Part shown: positions 1 through 7,399 of the stretch, one piece after another | How the letters are laid out: each line of letters opens with the position of its first letter | Position numbering within the stretch: the stretch's first letter is position 1 | Notes under the pieces: model-generated | Databases searched by the model: none | What the model was told of the DNA's origin: nothing | Seen by the model: the letters and a program-made list of their open reading frames with translations, nothing else | Translations under genes and position numbers: made by a program | Assembly: GCA_944382045.1 (NCBI GenBank) | Contig: CALWMT010000021.1 | Location: 1 to 17,422, forward strand | Direction: 5' to 3' | DNA from: an uncultured Enterocloster sp. | Lineage (GTDB): Bacteria > Bacillota > Clostridia > Lachnospirales > Lachnospiraceae | Length of the DNA stretch: 17,422 nt

Positions 1-2
1 AA

Positions 3-76
3 TGGAAGCAAGGAGGCTCGAACTCCTGACCTTTCGCGTGTGAGGCGAACGCTCATCCCGGCTGAGCTATGCTTCC
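3..76 (-). tRNA. tRNA-Val (anticodon CAC)
   Basis: On the minus strand a full cloverleaf can be folded. The 7-bp acceptor stem pairs 70-76 with 4-10, the D arm carries the usual AGCTCAG start, and the T arm has the TTCGAGC loop. The anticodon loop reads CTCACAC (38-44 on the plus strand), giving anticodon CAC (40-42), which reads GUG valine codons. The discriminator base is A (position 3). The next two bases are TT, so the 3' CCA is not encoded and must be added after transcription. The gene is 74 bases long and stands alone at the window edge, so whether more tRNAs follow cannot be seen. Confidence 0.96.
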
Positions 77-96
77 AATTGTTACCAACGAGTATT

Positions 97-124
97 ATTT
101 TATCACAACTTTTCAATATGTCAA
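97..124 (-). promoter_or_regulatory. Sigma-A promoter of tRNA-Val
   Basis: On the minus strand a perfect -35 box TTGACA (119-124) is followed after 16 bases by TAAAAT (97-102) as -10. The tRNA 5' end at 76 lies about 20 bases further on, a typical distance for a tRNA leader. The promoter faces away from the palindromic element at 157-355. Confidence 0.75.
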
Positions 125-156
125 GCAGTAATCAAAAAAACTTTTCCGCATATCTT

Positions 157-355
157 ATAATATGGTAACAGTTCAGACGGCGGGCAGGAAGGGGCAAAAT
201 CGGGCGTCAAGCTTGCTTGTAAGTAAGATTTTGCCCCTTCCTGCACATCGGACTAGGTGCCCTCCGGGGTATGGACATCCGATGCTTCTTGTCCGGCCAT
301 AGGCCGGGCAAGAAGATAGCCGCCGTCTGCACGGTTACATATTATGTAACCGTGC
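157..355. repeat. Nested inverted-repeat element with cloverleaf-like folding
   Basis: Nearly every base here can be paired. An outer stem joins 174-183 to 320-329 (perfect 10 bp) and extends imperfectly outward to 157/345. Inside, an 18-bp perfect inverted repeat (184-201 with 227-244) follows directly. It is succeeded by an arm 246-252/278-284 with inner stem 257-262/267-272, then an arm 285-298/302-315 (13 pairs plus one G-T). A further perfect 12-bp hairpin with a 3-base loop sits at 329-340/344-355 and competes with the outer stem extension. A TATAAT at 156-161 sits just at the edge. It could be a structured RNA leader for the small gene at 388 or a MITE/REP-like palindromic repeat. No known RNA family was recognised. 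Confidence 0.6.
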
Positions 356-387
356 TTATACATCGGGCAGAGAGGGGTGGCTGTGAT

Positions 388-525
388 ATGCGGCGGTTGT
401 GCGGGCTGATGCTGTTCTGCTTCGGATTGGGGATGGCAGTGCTTCTTTTCATACCAGAGACCATTTTCACCTTTCTATTTATAATTGGGTGCCTGGTTCT
501 GGGATATAATTTGTTCTGCTGCTGA
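388..525 (+). CDS. Small hydrophobic membrane protein, 45 aa
   Basis: The protein is dominated by two hydrophobic stretches (about residues 4-21 and 24-40) separated by a proline-containing turn. It ends in the sequence YNLFCC, so it is probably a two-helix or hairpin inner-membrane protein. I choose the ATG at 388 because an AGGGGTGG ribosome binding site (373-380) lies 7 bases before it. An in-frame ATG at 271 would run the reading frame through the palindromic element and has no good ribosome binding site. The protein belongs to no family I can name with certainty; similar short hydrophobic proteins are common in Clostridia. Its stop is followed by the terminator at 552-589. Function is unknown. 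Confidence 0.6.
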   Translation: MRRLCGLMLFCFGLGMAVLLFIPETIFTFLFIIGCLVLGYNLFCC

Positions 526-551
526 TGCGTGCGCTAAGCGCTTATAGCAAT

Positions 552-589
552 AAAAAAACTCCGGCATCTCTCGCGAGACCGGAGTCTTT
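552..589. terminator. Bidirectional terminator between the small membrane gene and rpmB
   Basis: The arms ACTCCGG (558-564) and CCGGAGT (579-585) form a 7-bp stem whose loop holds the small palindrome TCTCGCGAGA. A run of seven A precedes it and TCTTT follows it. On the minus strand (end of rpmB) the A run becomes a T run, so it should work best for rpmB and more weakly for the plus-strand gene. Confidence 0.75.
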
Positions 590-606
590 CATGTGTCCAA
601 ATTCGA

Positions 607-792
607 TTAGGCTCTCTCTACAAGGCCAGAACGTAAGCAGGAAGTACATACATACATCTTGCGGCTTCCGCCGTTTACCTTAACACGAACGGACTTTACG
701 TTGGGTTTCCATATCTTGTTGGATCTTCTATGGGAGTGGCTCACCTTAATTCCGAAATGAGCGCCCTTTTCACAGATTGCACACTTTGCCAT
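607..792 (-). CDS. rpmB: 50S ribosomal protein L28
   Basis: The 61-residue product is a full-length bacterial L28, a large-subunit protein near the exit-site side of the ribosome. It carries the two cysteine pairs of the zinc-ribbon type: C4/C7 near the N terminus and C49/C52 near the C terminus, so it is the zinc-binding version. The ATG at 792-790 is chosen over the GTG three bases upstream because AGGAGG (805-800) is 7 bases before the ATG. It is a single-gene transcript, divergent from the Asp23 gene, the same arrangement as rpmB and yloU in Bacillus subtilis. Confidence 0.96.
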   Translation of the reverse strand: MAKCAICEKGAHFGIKVSHSHRRSNKIWKPNVKSVRVKVNGGSRKMYVCTSCLRSGLVERA

Positions 793-817
793 CACTGCAC
801 CTCCTTACCACTTACTT

Positions 818-838
818 GGATTTCAGTGAGAGAAATCC
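818..838 (-). promoter_or_regulatory. Hairpin in the rpmB 5' leader
   Basis: The arms GGATTTC (818-824) and GAAATCC (832-838) form a perfect stem of 7 bp (8 with the flanking T-A pair) and a 7-base loop. It lies between the predicted start of transcription and the rpmB ribosome binding site. It could modulate L28 translation or mRNA stability; there is no T run, so it is not a terminator. Confidence 0.35.
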
Positions 839-849
839 ACAACAAATGT

Positions 850-878
850 ATGATACCAGAAACCATTAAATTTTGCAA
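850..878 (-). promoter_or_regulatory. Sigma-A promoter of rpmB
   Basis: On the minus strand TTGCAA (873-878) and TATCAT (850-855) are separated by exactly 17 bases. The predicted transcript would start near 843 and carry a leader of about 50 bases with the hairpin at 818-838. Confidence 0.7.
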
Positions 879-920
879 GCGAAAAAATAAAAATTTATTT
901 CTTTTTTTCAGAAAATAGTG

Positions 921-926
921 TATACT
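921..926 (+). promoter_or_regulatory. Probable -10 box for the Asp23-fakA transcript
   Basis: TATACT stands 34 bases before the ATG at 960, in a very AT-rich stretch between the divergent rpmB and Asp23 genes. No convincing -35 box is present at the right distance (898-903 reads TTTCTT), so the call is weak. Confidence 0.4.
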
Positions 927-959
927 AAGTTCGAATAGGAGAAGAGGGGAGGCTGATGT

Positions 960-1316
960 ATGAAGGGACGGATCAGCAATAAGATGGGTGAGATACAGAT
1001 AAGCCCAGATGTGATTGCGCTGTACGCGGGAACGATTGCGGTAGAGTGCTTTGGCATTGTGGGCATGGCGGCTGTCAGCATGAAGGACGGCCTTGTGAAG
1101 CTCTTGAAGAAGGAAAGTCTGACCCACGGTATCAACCTGGAGATAAAGGACAATCGAATTTCTCTGGATTTTCACGTGATCGTTGCCTACGGAGTCAGTA
1201 TATCGGCTGTCGCGGACAACCTGATTGAGAGCGTAAAATACAGAGTGGAAGATTTTACCGGCATGGAGGTGGAGAAAATCAACATCTTCGTGGAGGGTGT
1301 AAGAGTGATTGACTAG
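960..1316 (+). CDS. Asp23/Gls24 family envelope stress protein (YloU-like)
   Basis: The 118-residue product shows the pattern of the Asp23 family: an opening strand with GEIQISPDVIA, the turn ECFGIVGMAAVS, a basic segment, and the closing VEKINIFVEGVRV. The family consists of small cytoplasmic, membrane-associated proteins linked to cell-envelope stress in Staphylococcus aureus. Its single-domain form is nearly always next to fakA. A GGGGAGG site (946-952) is 7 bases before the ATG. The next gene begins 13 bases after its stop and uses an AGGAGG that starts right at the stop codon, so the two are very likely co-transcribed. Its exact molecular role is unknown. Confidence 0.92.
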   Translation: MKGRISNKMGEIQISPDVIALYAGTIAVECFGIVGMAAVSMKDGLVKLLKKESLTHGINLEIKDNRISLDFHVIVAYGVSISAVADNLIESVKYRVEDFTGMEVEKINIFVEGVRVID

Positions 1317-1329
1317 GAGGAAGCAGCTC

Positions 1330-3045
1330 GTGGGCTTATGTACAATTGATGCCGGGAAGGTAAAGGACGCATTCCTGGCCGGAGCAAAGGAATTAGAGGA
1401 AAAGAAGGAATGGATTAATGAATTAAACGTCTTTCCCGTGCCTGACGGGGATACGGGAACGAATATGACACTTACGATTATGGCTGCTGCAAAGGAGGTG
1501 GCAGCTCTTGCAGATCCCGCTATGAAGGAGCTGGCCAAGGCGATCTCCTCCGGCTCTCTTCGGGGAGCCAGGGGCAATTCCGGCGTGATACTCTCACAGC
1601 TTTTTCGAGGATTTACCAAGGAGATCCAGGATGTAGAGCTTATCGATGCCGAGGTCCTTGCCCGGGCCATGGCGCGGGGGACAGAGACAGCCTATAAGGC
1701 GGTGATGAAGCCCAAGGAGGGAACCATTCTCACCGTTGCCAAGGGCATGTCAGATAAGGCACAGGAGCTGGCTCCTGAGGCCGACGATATGGAGGCATTT
1801 GTCCAGGCAGTCATTGAGGAGGGGGACCGGGTGCTCAGCCAGACACCGGAGATGCTTCCCGTGCTCAAGCAGGCGGGCGTGGTGGACTCCGGCGGGCAGG
1901 GCCTCATGCAGGTTGTAAAGGGCATCTATAAGGGGCTTATGGGCCAGGCAGGCAGCCTCTATCTGGACCAGGAGGCGGGGAGCTTTCTGGGAAATGCGGC
2001 AGGCAGGCAGGCGGGCGCTCCGGCACAGGGGACTGCGCCGGGAATCGGGGCCGCCTCCCAGGAAATTGAGACGGCCGATATTCGCTATGGCTACTGCACG
2101 GAATTCATCATCAATCTGGAAAAGGAATACGGGGATAAGGACGAGCAGGAGCTCAAGGCATATCTGGCATCCATCGGTGACTCCCTGGTGGTTGTGTCTG
2201 ACGATGAGCTGGTGAAGGTGCATGTGCACACCAATCATCCTGGACTTGCCTTTGAAAAAGCGCTCACCTACGGCTCCCTCTCCCGGATGAAGATCGATAA
2301 TATGCGCGAGGAGCACCGGGAGCGGGTGATCATGGATGCGGAGCGGCTTGCCAGGGAGCAGAGTGAGGCGCAAGAGGAGGAGAGAAAGCCCTTCAGCTTT
2401 ATAAGCGTGGCGCCGGGAGATGGACTCCGTGAGGTCTTTGAGGGGATTGGCGCCGACTGGGTGATCGAGGGCGGCCAGACCATGAACCCGAGCACAGAGG
2501 ATATGCTGAATGCCATCCGTCAGGTAAAGGGCGAGACTATTTACATCCTTCCCAACAATAAGAATATTATCCTGGCGGCCCGGCAGGCTGCGGAGCTGAC
2601 CAAGGACCGCAGGGTGCTGGTGGTTCCGTCTGCTACAATTCCCCAGGGAATCACAGCTCTGGTAAACTTCATGCCGGACCTTCCGCCGGAGGAGAATATG
2701 AAAAATATGGAGCAGGAGATGGCACAGGTGCACACAGCGCAGATTACCTATGCGGTGCGGCCCGCTGTAGTGGACGGCGTGGAGATACACGAGGGAGATA
2801 TCATGGCCCTGGGTGACAAAGGCCTCCTGGCTGTGGGAAGCTCCGCCTTTGAGACGGGAATTGCGGCGATACGGGCTATGCTTGCGGGAGATGCAGAGCT
2901 CCTCACCATATACTATGGCTCCGAGGTGCCGGAGGAGGAGGCGCTTCGGCTGAAAGAGGCGGGGGAGGAGCTGTTCCCGGAAAAGGAGTTTGAAATCCAG
3001 TATGGCGGCCAGCCAATTTACTATTATATTATCTCAGCAGAATAA
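1330..3045 (+). CDS. fakA: Fatty acid kinase subunit FakA (DhaL/DegV-like, YloV)
   Basis: FakA is the ATP-binding subunit that phosphorylates fatty acids held by a FakB (DegV) partner. The acyl phosphate then feeds phospholipid synthesis. The N-terminal DhaL domain (about 1-205) shows the magnesium-nucleotide site VPDGDTGTNM (D39, D41), the loop RGARGNSGVILSQ, and DSGGQGLMQ (186-194). A middle domain opens with YGYCTEF, and the C-terminal DegV-like third includes LPNNKN and GGQTMNPS. At 571 residues it is normal for the family. The start is taken as GTG 1330, 9 bases after AGGAGG (1315-1320). An earlier TTG (1309) would place that site inside the gene. No fakB lies in the window. Confidence 0.93.
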   Translation: MGLCTIDAGKVKDAFLAGAKELEEKKEWINELNVFPVPDGDTGTNMTLTIMAAAKEVAALADPAMKELAKAISSGSLRGARGNSGVILSQLFRGFTKEIQDVELIDAEVLARAMARGTETAYKAVMKPKEGTILTVAKGMSDKAQELAPEADDMEAFVQAVIEEGDRVLSQTPEMLPVLKQAGVVDSGGQGLMQVVKGIYKGLMGQAGSLYLDQEAGSFLGNAAGRQAGAPAQGTAPGIGAASQEIETADIRYGYCTEFIINLEKEYGDKDEQELKAYLASIGDSLVVVSDDELVKVHVHTNHPGLAFEKALTYGSLSRMKIDNMREEHRERVIMDAERLAREQSEAQEEERKPFSFISVAPGDGLREVFEGIGADWVIEGGQTMNPSTEDMLNAIRQVKGETIYILPNNKNIILAARQAAELTKDRRVLVVPSATIPQGITALVNFMPDLPPEENMKNMEQEMAQVHTAQITYAVRPAVVDGVEIHEGDIMALGDKGLLAVGSSAFETGIAAIRAMLAGDAELLTIYYGSEVPEEEALRLKEAGEELFPEKEFEIQYGGQPIYYYIISAE

Positions 3046-3050
3046 TCTGC

Positions 3051-3079
3051 GTGACAATACAGAATTTTTCGTATATAAT
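3051..3079 (+). promoter_or_regulatory. Sigma-A promoter of the Bax-inhibitor family gene
   Basis: GTGACA (3051-3056) and a perfect TATAAT (3074-3079) are separated by 17 bases. They lie directly after the fakA stop and 30 bases before the next ATG, so the downstream genes (to recG and perhaps beyond) have their own promoter. Confidence 0.75.
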
Positions 3080-3108
3080 GAATGAAAAAATAAAAAGGAG
3101 ATGTTGGT

Positions 3109-3816
3109 ATGAATTTTGACAATAATGTGCAGCCCTATTTTGAAGCCCAGGCTTCGCGGGAATCCATGGGACGCTACACAGCCAAAACCTTCGGCTGGAT
3201 GTTTGCCGGGCTTATGGTTACCTTCCTTGTAGCGGTAGGCGGTGTGCTGACTGGGGCCATTGCCTATGTATATTCGATTCCCTATTGGTATTACCTGCTT
3301 CTGGCGGCTGAGGTCGGAACTGTAATTTTCCTGTCCGCCCGCGTGGAGAAGATGTCTGTGGGCATGGCTCGCGGCATGTTCTTTCTGTACGCGGCCTTAA
3401 ACGGCATCGTGTTCTCCGCCTACCTGCTGATATTTAACCTGGCAGTTTTGTGGATGGTGTTCTGCATCACCTCCCTGTTCTTCGGCATTATGGCGCTGAT
3501 CGGCTGGTTTGGGAATATCAATTTTGCCAGCCTGCGTCCTCTGATGATGGGCGGCCTGGTATTTCTGCTTGCCTACTGGGTTCTGGCCATATTCATCGAC
3601 CTGAGCGCGTTCCAGACATTGATCTGCGGTGCCGGAATCTTTATCTTCCTTCTGTTCACCGCCTATGACACCAAGAAGATTCAGGCGTACTATGCATATT
3701 ATGGAACGATGCCTGAGATGGCGGCAAAGGCCTCTATCTTCGCGGCCCTGCAGCTGTATCTTGATTTTATCAATCTGTTCGTATATTTAGTGCAGATTCT
3801 TGGACGGAGAAAATAA
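3109..3816 (+). CDS. Bax inhibitor-1/YccA family membrane protein
   Basis: The 235-residue protein has seven hydrophobic segments, roughly at 27-52, 57-76, 88-108, 112-133, 145-163, 167-184 and 208-231, with a soluble N-terminal tail of about 25 residues. The two conserved aspartates of the family are present: D187 in TAYDTKK and D219 in LYLDFINLF. They correspond to the di-aspartyl pH sensor of the calcium-leak channel YetJ from Bacillus. A similar calcium-leak role is possible but not shown. AGGAG (3096-3100) lies 8 bases before the start. The next gene's ribosome binding site overlaps the stop codon of this gene, so the two are probably translated from one message. Confidence 0.93.
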   Translation: MNFDNNVQPYFEAQASRESMGRYTAKTFGWMFAGLMVTFLVAVGGVLTGAIAYVYSIPYWYYLLLAAEVGTVIFLSARVEKMSVGMARGMFFLYAALNGIVFSAYLLIFNLAVLWMVFCITSLFFGIMALIGWFGNINFASLRPLMMGGLVFLLAYWVLAIFIDLSAFQTLICGAGIFIFLLFTAYDTKKIQAYYAYYGTMPEMAAKASIFAALQLYLDFINLFVYLVQILGRRK

Positions 3817-3829
3817 GGAGGTACGCACT

Positions 3830-4705
3830 ATGCTGATAGGTGCACTGGAGGCTGGCGGTACAAAGATGGTTTGCGCGGTGGGGCGTGAGGACGGGACGAT
3901 CCTTGAGCAGATGTCCATTCCCACCACCACGCCGGAGGAAACTCTGCCAAAGATTGTTTCCTATTTTAAAGATAAGGAGATCCAGGCCTTGGGAGTGGCT
4001 GCCTTCGGCCCGGTGGACCTGGATCCCAGCTCGGATACCTATGGATATATTCTGAACACTCCTAAGCTGGCCTGGCGGAACAAGGACCTTCTGGGCGGCC
4101 TTAAGGAGCTTGGCGTTCCCATGGGCCTTGATACGGATGTGAACGGCTCCTGCCTCGGTGAGATGACCTACGGCTGTGCCAAGGGACTGGACAGCGTGAT
4201 CTACCTTACCATCGGCACGGGCATCGGTGTGGGAGTGGGGATCAACGGAAGGCCCCTCCACGGCATGCTCCATCCGGAGGGCGGCCACATTCTGCTGAAT
4301 ATTCACAGGGATGACCCCAAGGGATGCATCTGCCCGAACCATGCGAACTGCTTTGAGGGCCTGGCCTGCGGCCCCTCCATTGAGGCGCGCTGGGGCAGGA
4401 AGGCGGCGGAGCTTGCGGACCGGGCGGAGGTCTGGGAGCTGGAGAGCTATTATATCGCGCAGGCATTGACAGATTTTATTATGATTTTATCACCCAGAAG
4501 GATTATACTGGGAGGCGGCGTCATGCATCAGGAGCAGCTCTTCCCGCTGATCCGTGCGAAAGTAAAGGAAATGATCGGCGGCTATCTGGATACCCGGGAG
4601 CTTAAGGACATGGATTCCTATATTGTGCCCGCCAGTCTCCATGATGATCAGGGAATTATGGGATGCATTAAGCTGGGGCTCGATGCCCTGGAGCAGGCCG
4701 GATGA
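3830..4705 (+). CDS. ROK family fructokinase (YdhR/ScrK type)
   Basis: This 291-residue sugar kinase closely follows the pattern of Bacillus YdhR fructokinase, which phosphorylates fructose to fructose 6-phosphate. It has the N-terminal phosphate loop IGALEAGGTK (3-12), the catalytic aspartate in DTDVNG (D103), and a second glycine loop TIGTGIG (127-133). The ROK zinc site is visible as H153 (EGGH) with C168, H171 and C174 (CPNHANC). GPSIEARWG and WELESYYIAQAL are also typical. The ATG at 3830 is chosen because AAGGAGG (3815-3821) is 8 bases upstream; an in-frame start at 3800 would lie inside the previous gene. Its stop overlaps the recG start as ATGA. No sugar transporter lies beside it. 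Confidence 0.93.
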   Translation: MLIGALEAGGTKMVCAVGREDGTILEQMSIPTTTPEETLPKIVSYFKDKEIQALGVAAFGPVDLDPSSDTYGYILNTPKLAWRNKDLLGGLKELGVPMGLDTDVNGSCLGEMTYGCAKGLDSVIYLTIGTGIGVGVGINGRPLHGMLHPEGGHILLNIHRDDPKGCICPNHANCFEGLACGPSIEARWGRKAAELADRAEVWELESYYIAQALTDFIMILSPRRIILGGGVMHQEQLFPLIRAKVKEMIGGYLDTRELKDMDSYIVPASLHDDQGIMGCIKLGLDALEQAG

Positions 4706-6756
4706 ACGGCCAGCCCCTTACCAGCCTGAAGGGAGTCGGAGAGAAGACGGGAAAGCTGTTTGAACGGCTGGGAATTGTAACCCTGCGGGATCTGCTTTCC
4801 TATTATCCAAGGGATTATCAGGCGTATGAGCGCCCCGTTCCGATTGGACAGCTAAAAGAGCAGAAGGTTATGAGTGTAGAGTCGGCATTGGTCACAAATG
4901 CCGACCTCCTTCGTTTTAATAGGATGCAGCTGGTATCAGCCAGGATCCGGGATCTGTCCGGCAGCCTGCAGCTTGCCTGGTATAACATGCCCTACATGCG
5001 GGCCAGCCTGAAGACGGGCCAGCTGTATGTGTTCCGCGGACGGGTGGTGAGAAAACGGGGCGGGCTGGTCATGGAACAGCCGGAGGTCTTTGCGCCGGAG
5101 GCCTATGCGGCGCTGGAGGACAGCCTGCAGCCAATCTATGGACAGACGAAGGGACTGGGAAATAAGGCAATTGTAAAGCTGATGCGCCAGGCTCTGGAGG
5201 TGCGCCAGCTGGAACGGGAATATATGCCTGCGCAGATCCGCAGAAGACAGGAGCTTGCGGAAATCAACTATGCCCTGGAGCGCATTCATTTTCCAGCGGA
5301 CCGTCAGGAGCTGCTGTTTGCAAGGAAGCGCCTGGTATTCGATGAATTCTTTTTATTTCTTACAGGGGTTAAGAAGCTCAAGGAGCAGCGGGAAAACAAG
5401 GCCTCCTCCTTTGTGATGCAGAAAACCTCCCTCGCCCGGCAGCTGGAGGCCTCTCTTCCCTATGCGCTGACAAAGGCCCAGGAAAGGGCCCTCGCGGATG
5501 TGCGCAGGGATATGCAGAGCGGCTTTGTGATGAACCGGCTGATTCAGGGGGATGTGGGATCAGGGAAAACCATCGTGGCGGTTCTTGCCCTGCTGATGGC
5601 GGCGGAAAATGGGTTTCAGGGTGCAATGATGGCCCCCACGGAGGTATTGGCCCGCCAGCACTATGAATCGATCTCCAGGCTTTTTTCAGAGTGCGGCATT
5701 GACCGCAGGCTGGTTTTAGTGACGGGCTCCATGACGGCCAAGGAAAAGCGGGCGGCTTACCAGGCCATTGCCTCCCACGAGGCGGACATTGTGATCGGAA
5801 CGCATGCGCTGATTCAGGAAAAGGTTGTATATGACAAGCTGGCTCTTGTGATTACGGACGAACAGCACCGCTTTGGAGTGGGACAGAGGGAGCTTTTGAG
5901 TGAAAAGGGAGACAGCCCCCATGTGCTGGTTATGAGTGCAACGCCCATTCCCAGGACCCTGGCAATCATCCTCTACGGAGATTTGGATATTTCAGTCATC
6001 GACGAGCTTCCCGCAGGCCGGCAGGCCATCAAAAATTGCGTGGTTGACACGAGCTGGCGCCCCAAGGCCTATGCCTTTATCGCAGATCAGGCAGCACAGG
6101 GAAGGCAGGCCTATGTAATCTGTCCCATGGTGGAGGCCAGCGAGATGATCGATGCGGAAAACGTGACGGACTATGCGAAGCTTCTGCGCAGGGAGCTGCC
6201 GGATTCAATCCGTGTGGAGTATCTCCACGGAAAAATGAAGGCAAAGGAAAAAAGCCGCATTATGGAGGAATTTGCGGACGGACAGATACAGGTCCTTGTC
6301 TCTACCACGGTAATCGAGGTGGGGGTGAATGTGCCGAATGCCACGGTGATGATGATTGAAAACGCAGAGCGCTTCGGTCTTGCCCAGCTGCATCAGCTGC
6401 GGGGCAGAGTGGGGCGGGGGGCCAGCCAGTCCTACTGCATCATGATCAATGGCTCCGGCGATGGAGATGCCTCCAAGCGCCTGGAGATTTTAAATAAATC
6501 CAATGACGGCTTTTTTATCGCGGAGGAGGATCTGCGGCTGCGGGGACCGGGAGATATCTTCGGGCTGCGTCAGAGCGGGGACTTAGAATTCCGTCTTGCG
6601 GATATCTTTACAGATGCGCAGGTCTTAAAGGCAGCCTCCAATGAGGTGAGCCGCCTGTTTGCGGAGGATCCTCTGCTGGAGCAGGAGGAGCATCAGGAGC
6701 TTAAGAGGCGCATAGAGGAGTATCTGGGGAGCAATTATGAAAAATTGAATCTATAA
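4702..6756 (+). CDS. recG: ATP-dependent DNA helicase RecG
   Basis: RecG reverses stalled replication forks and migrates Holliday junctions. All parts are present in 684 residues, the usual length. There is an N-terminal wedge/OB region (about 1-180, opening with LKGVGEKT), helicase motif I GDVGSGKT (283-290), motif II DEQH (386-389), motif III SAT (412-414), and motif VI as QLRGRVGRG (565-573). The C-terminal RecG region contains DLRLRGPGD. The ATG overlaps the fructokinase stop (ATGA), and TGGAG (4689-4693) lies 8 bases before it inside the upstream gene, so translation is probably coupled. Confidence 0.97.
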   Translation: MNGQPLTSLKGVGEKTGKLFERLGIVTLRDLLSYYPRDYQAYERPVPIGQLKEQKVMSVESALVTNADLLRFNRMQLVSARIRDLSGSLQLAWYNMPYMRASLKTGQLYVFRGRVVRKRGGLVMEQPEVFAPEAYAALEDSLQPIYGQTKGLGNKAIVKLMRQALEVRQLEREYMPAQIRRRQELAEINYALERIHFPADRQELLFARKRLVFDEFFLFLTGVKKLKEQRENKASSFVMQKTSLARQLEASLPYALTKAQERALADVRRDMQSGFVMNRLIQGDVGSGKTIVAVLALLMAAENGFQGAMMAPTEVLARQHYESISRLFSECGIDRRLVLVTGSMTAKEKRAAYQAIASHEADIVIGTHALIQEKVVYDKLALVITDEQHRFGVGQRELLSEKGDSPHVLVMSATPIPRTLAIILYGDLDISVIDELPAGRQAIKNCVVDTSWRPKAYAFIADQAAQGRQAYVICPMVEASEMIDAENVTDYAKLLRRELPDSIRVEYLHGKMKAKEKSRIMEEFADGQIQVLVSTTVIEVGVNVPNATVMMIENAERFGLAQLHQLRGRVGRGASQSYCIMINGSGDGDASKRLEILNKSNDGFFIAEEDLRLRGPGDIFGLRQSGDLEFRLADIFTDAQVLKAASNEVSRLFAEDPLLEQEEHQELKRRIEEYLGSNYEKLNL

Positions 6757-6776
6757 AAAAGAGAGGAGAGCGGAAT

Positions 6777-7292
6777 ATGAACGAGACAATGCAGACAATT
6801 CTTACAAGAAGAAGCACTAGGAAATTTCAGAATAAGCCCATTCCGGAAGCGGATCTGGATCAGATCATCCAGGCGGCCCTTCATGCGCCCAGCGGCATGG
6901 GAAAGCAGACCTGGCAGTTCACGGTGGTAAAAAATCGAGATAAGATCCAGCGGCTGGCAGCGGTGATTGCCCGGGTTCTCGGAAGAGAGGGCTACGATAT
7001 GTATGCGCCGGAGGTCCTCATCATTCCTTCAAACGACAAGGAGAGCCGTTTTGGAAAAGAGGACAATGCCTGCGCTCTGGAAAATATCTTTCTGGCCGCC
7101 CATTCGCTGGGAATCGGCTCTGTGTGGATCAACCAGCTGCAGAACATCTGTGATGATGCAGAAATCCGCCGGGAGCTGACAGCGCTGGGCATTCCGGAAA
7201 ATCACATAGTCTACGGAATGGCGGCACTGGGATATCCGGATGATGTGAAGGCAGAGAAGGCGCGCATTGGAAGGGTTGTCGTGGTGGAATAG
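6777..7292 (+). CDS. Nitroreductase family protein, 171 aa
   Basis: The protein is a short member of the FMN-dependent nitroreductase superfamily. RRSTRKF (11-17) is the phosphate-binding arginine motif for FMN, APSGMGKQTW (37-46) follows the second helix, and GIGSVWINQL (112-121) is the conserved strand near the flavin. The C terminus has the family's GYP (152-154). At 171 residues it is at the small end of the family. Substrate cannot be inferred. A GAGAGGAGAG site (6761-6770) ends 6 bases before the ATG. It starts 20 bases after recG and is probably read from the same transcript. Confidence 0.9.
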   Translation: MNETMQTILTRRSTRKFQNKPIPEADLDQIIQAALHAPSGMGKQTWQFTVVKNRDKIQRLAAVIARVLGREGYDMYAPEVLIIPSNDKESRFGKEDNACALENIFLAAHSLGIGSVWINQLQNICDDAEIRRELTALGIPENHIVYGMAALGYPDDVKAEKARIGRVVVVE

Positions 7293-7351
7293 CTATTGCA
7301 TCGGCCGCCTTCTATCCTTCTAGGTTTTGGCATTTTACACAGAACCTTCTA

Positions 7352-7380
7352 GCGTAATATTTTTGGATTATCACATAATA
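7352..7380 (+). promoter_or_regulatory. Sigma-G-like forespore promoter of the SASP gene
   Basis: CATAATA (7374-7380) matches the sigma-F/G -10 consensus CATNNTA. GCGTA (7352-7356), 17 bases upstream, fits the -35 GHATR pattern at four of five positions. The downstream gene codes for a small acid-soluble spore protein, the classic sigma-G target, which supports the call. Confidence 0.55.
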
Positions 7381-7399
7381 GGATTGTAACAGTAAACCA

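Noticed and set aside
1309..1329. Upstream TTG start for fakA at 1309
   Set aside because: It would overlap the Asp23 stop and put the AGGAGG inside the coding region; the GTG at 1330 has correct spacing and gives the normal family N terminus.
792..1670. Long minus-strand open frame of 292 codons over the Asp23 and fakA genes
   Set aside because: Its sequence has no family character, it overlaps two clear plus-strand genes and the rpmB leader, and it mirrors their codon pattern.
1750..2790. Minus-strand open frame of 346 codons inside fakA
   Set aside because: It is rich in H, L and R as expected of an antisense shadow, has no ribosome binding site and lies wholly within fakA.
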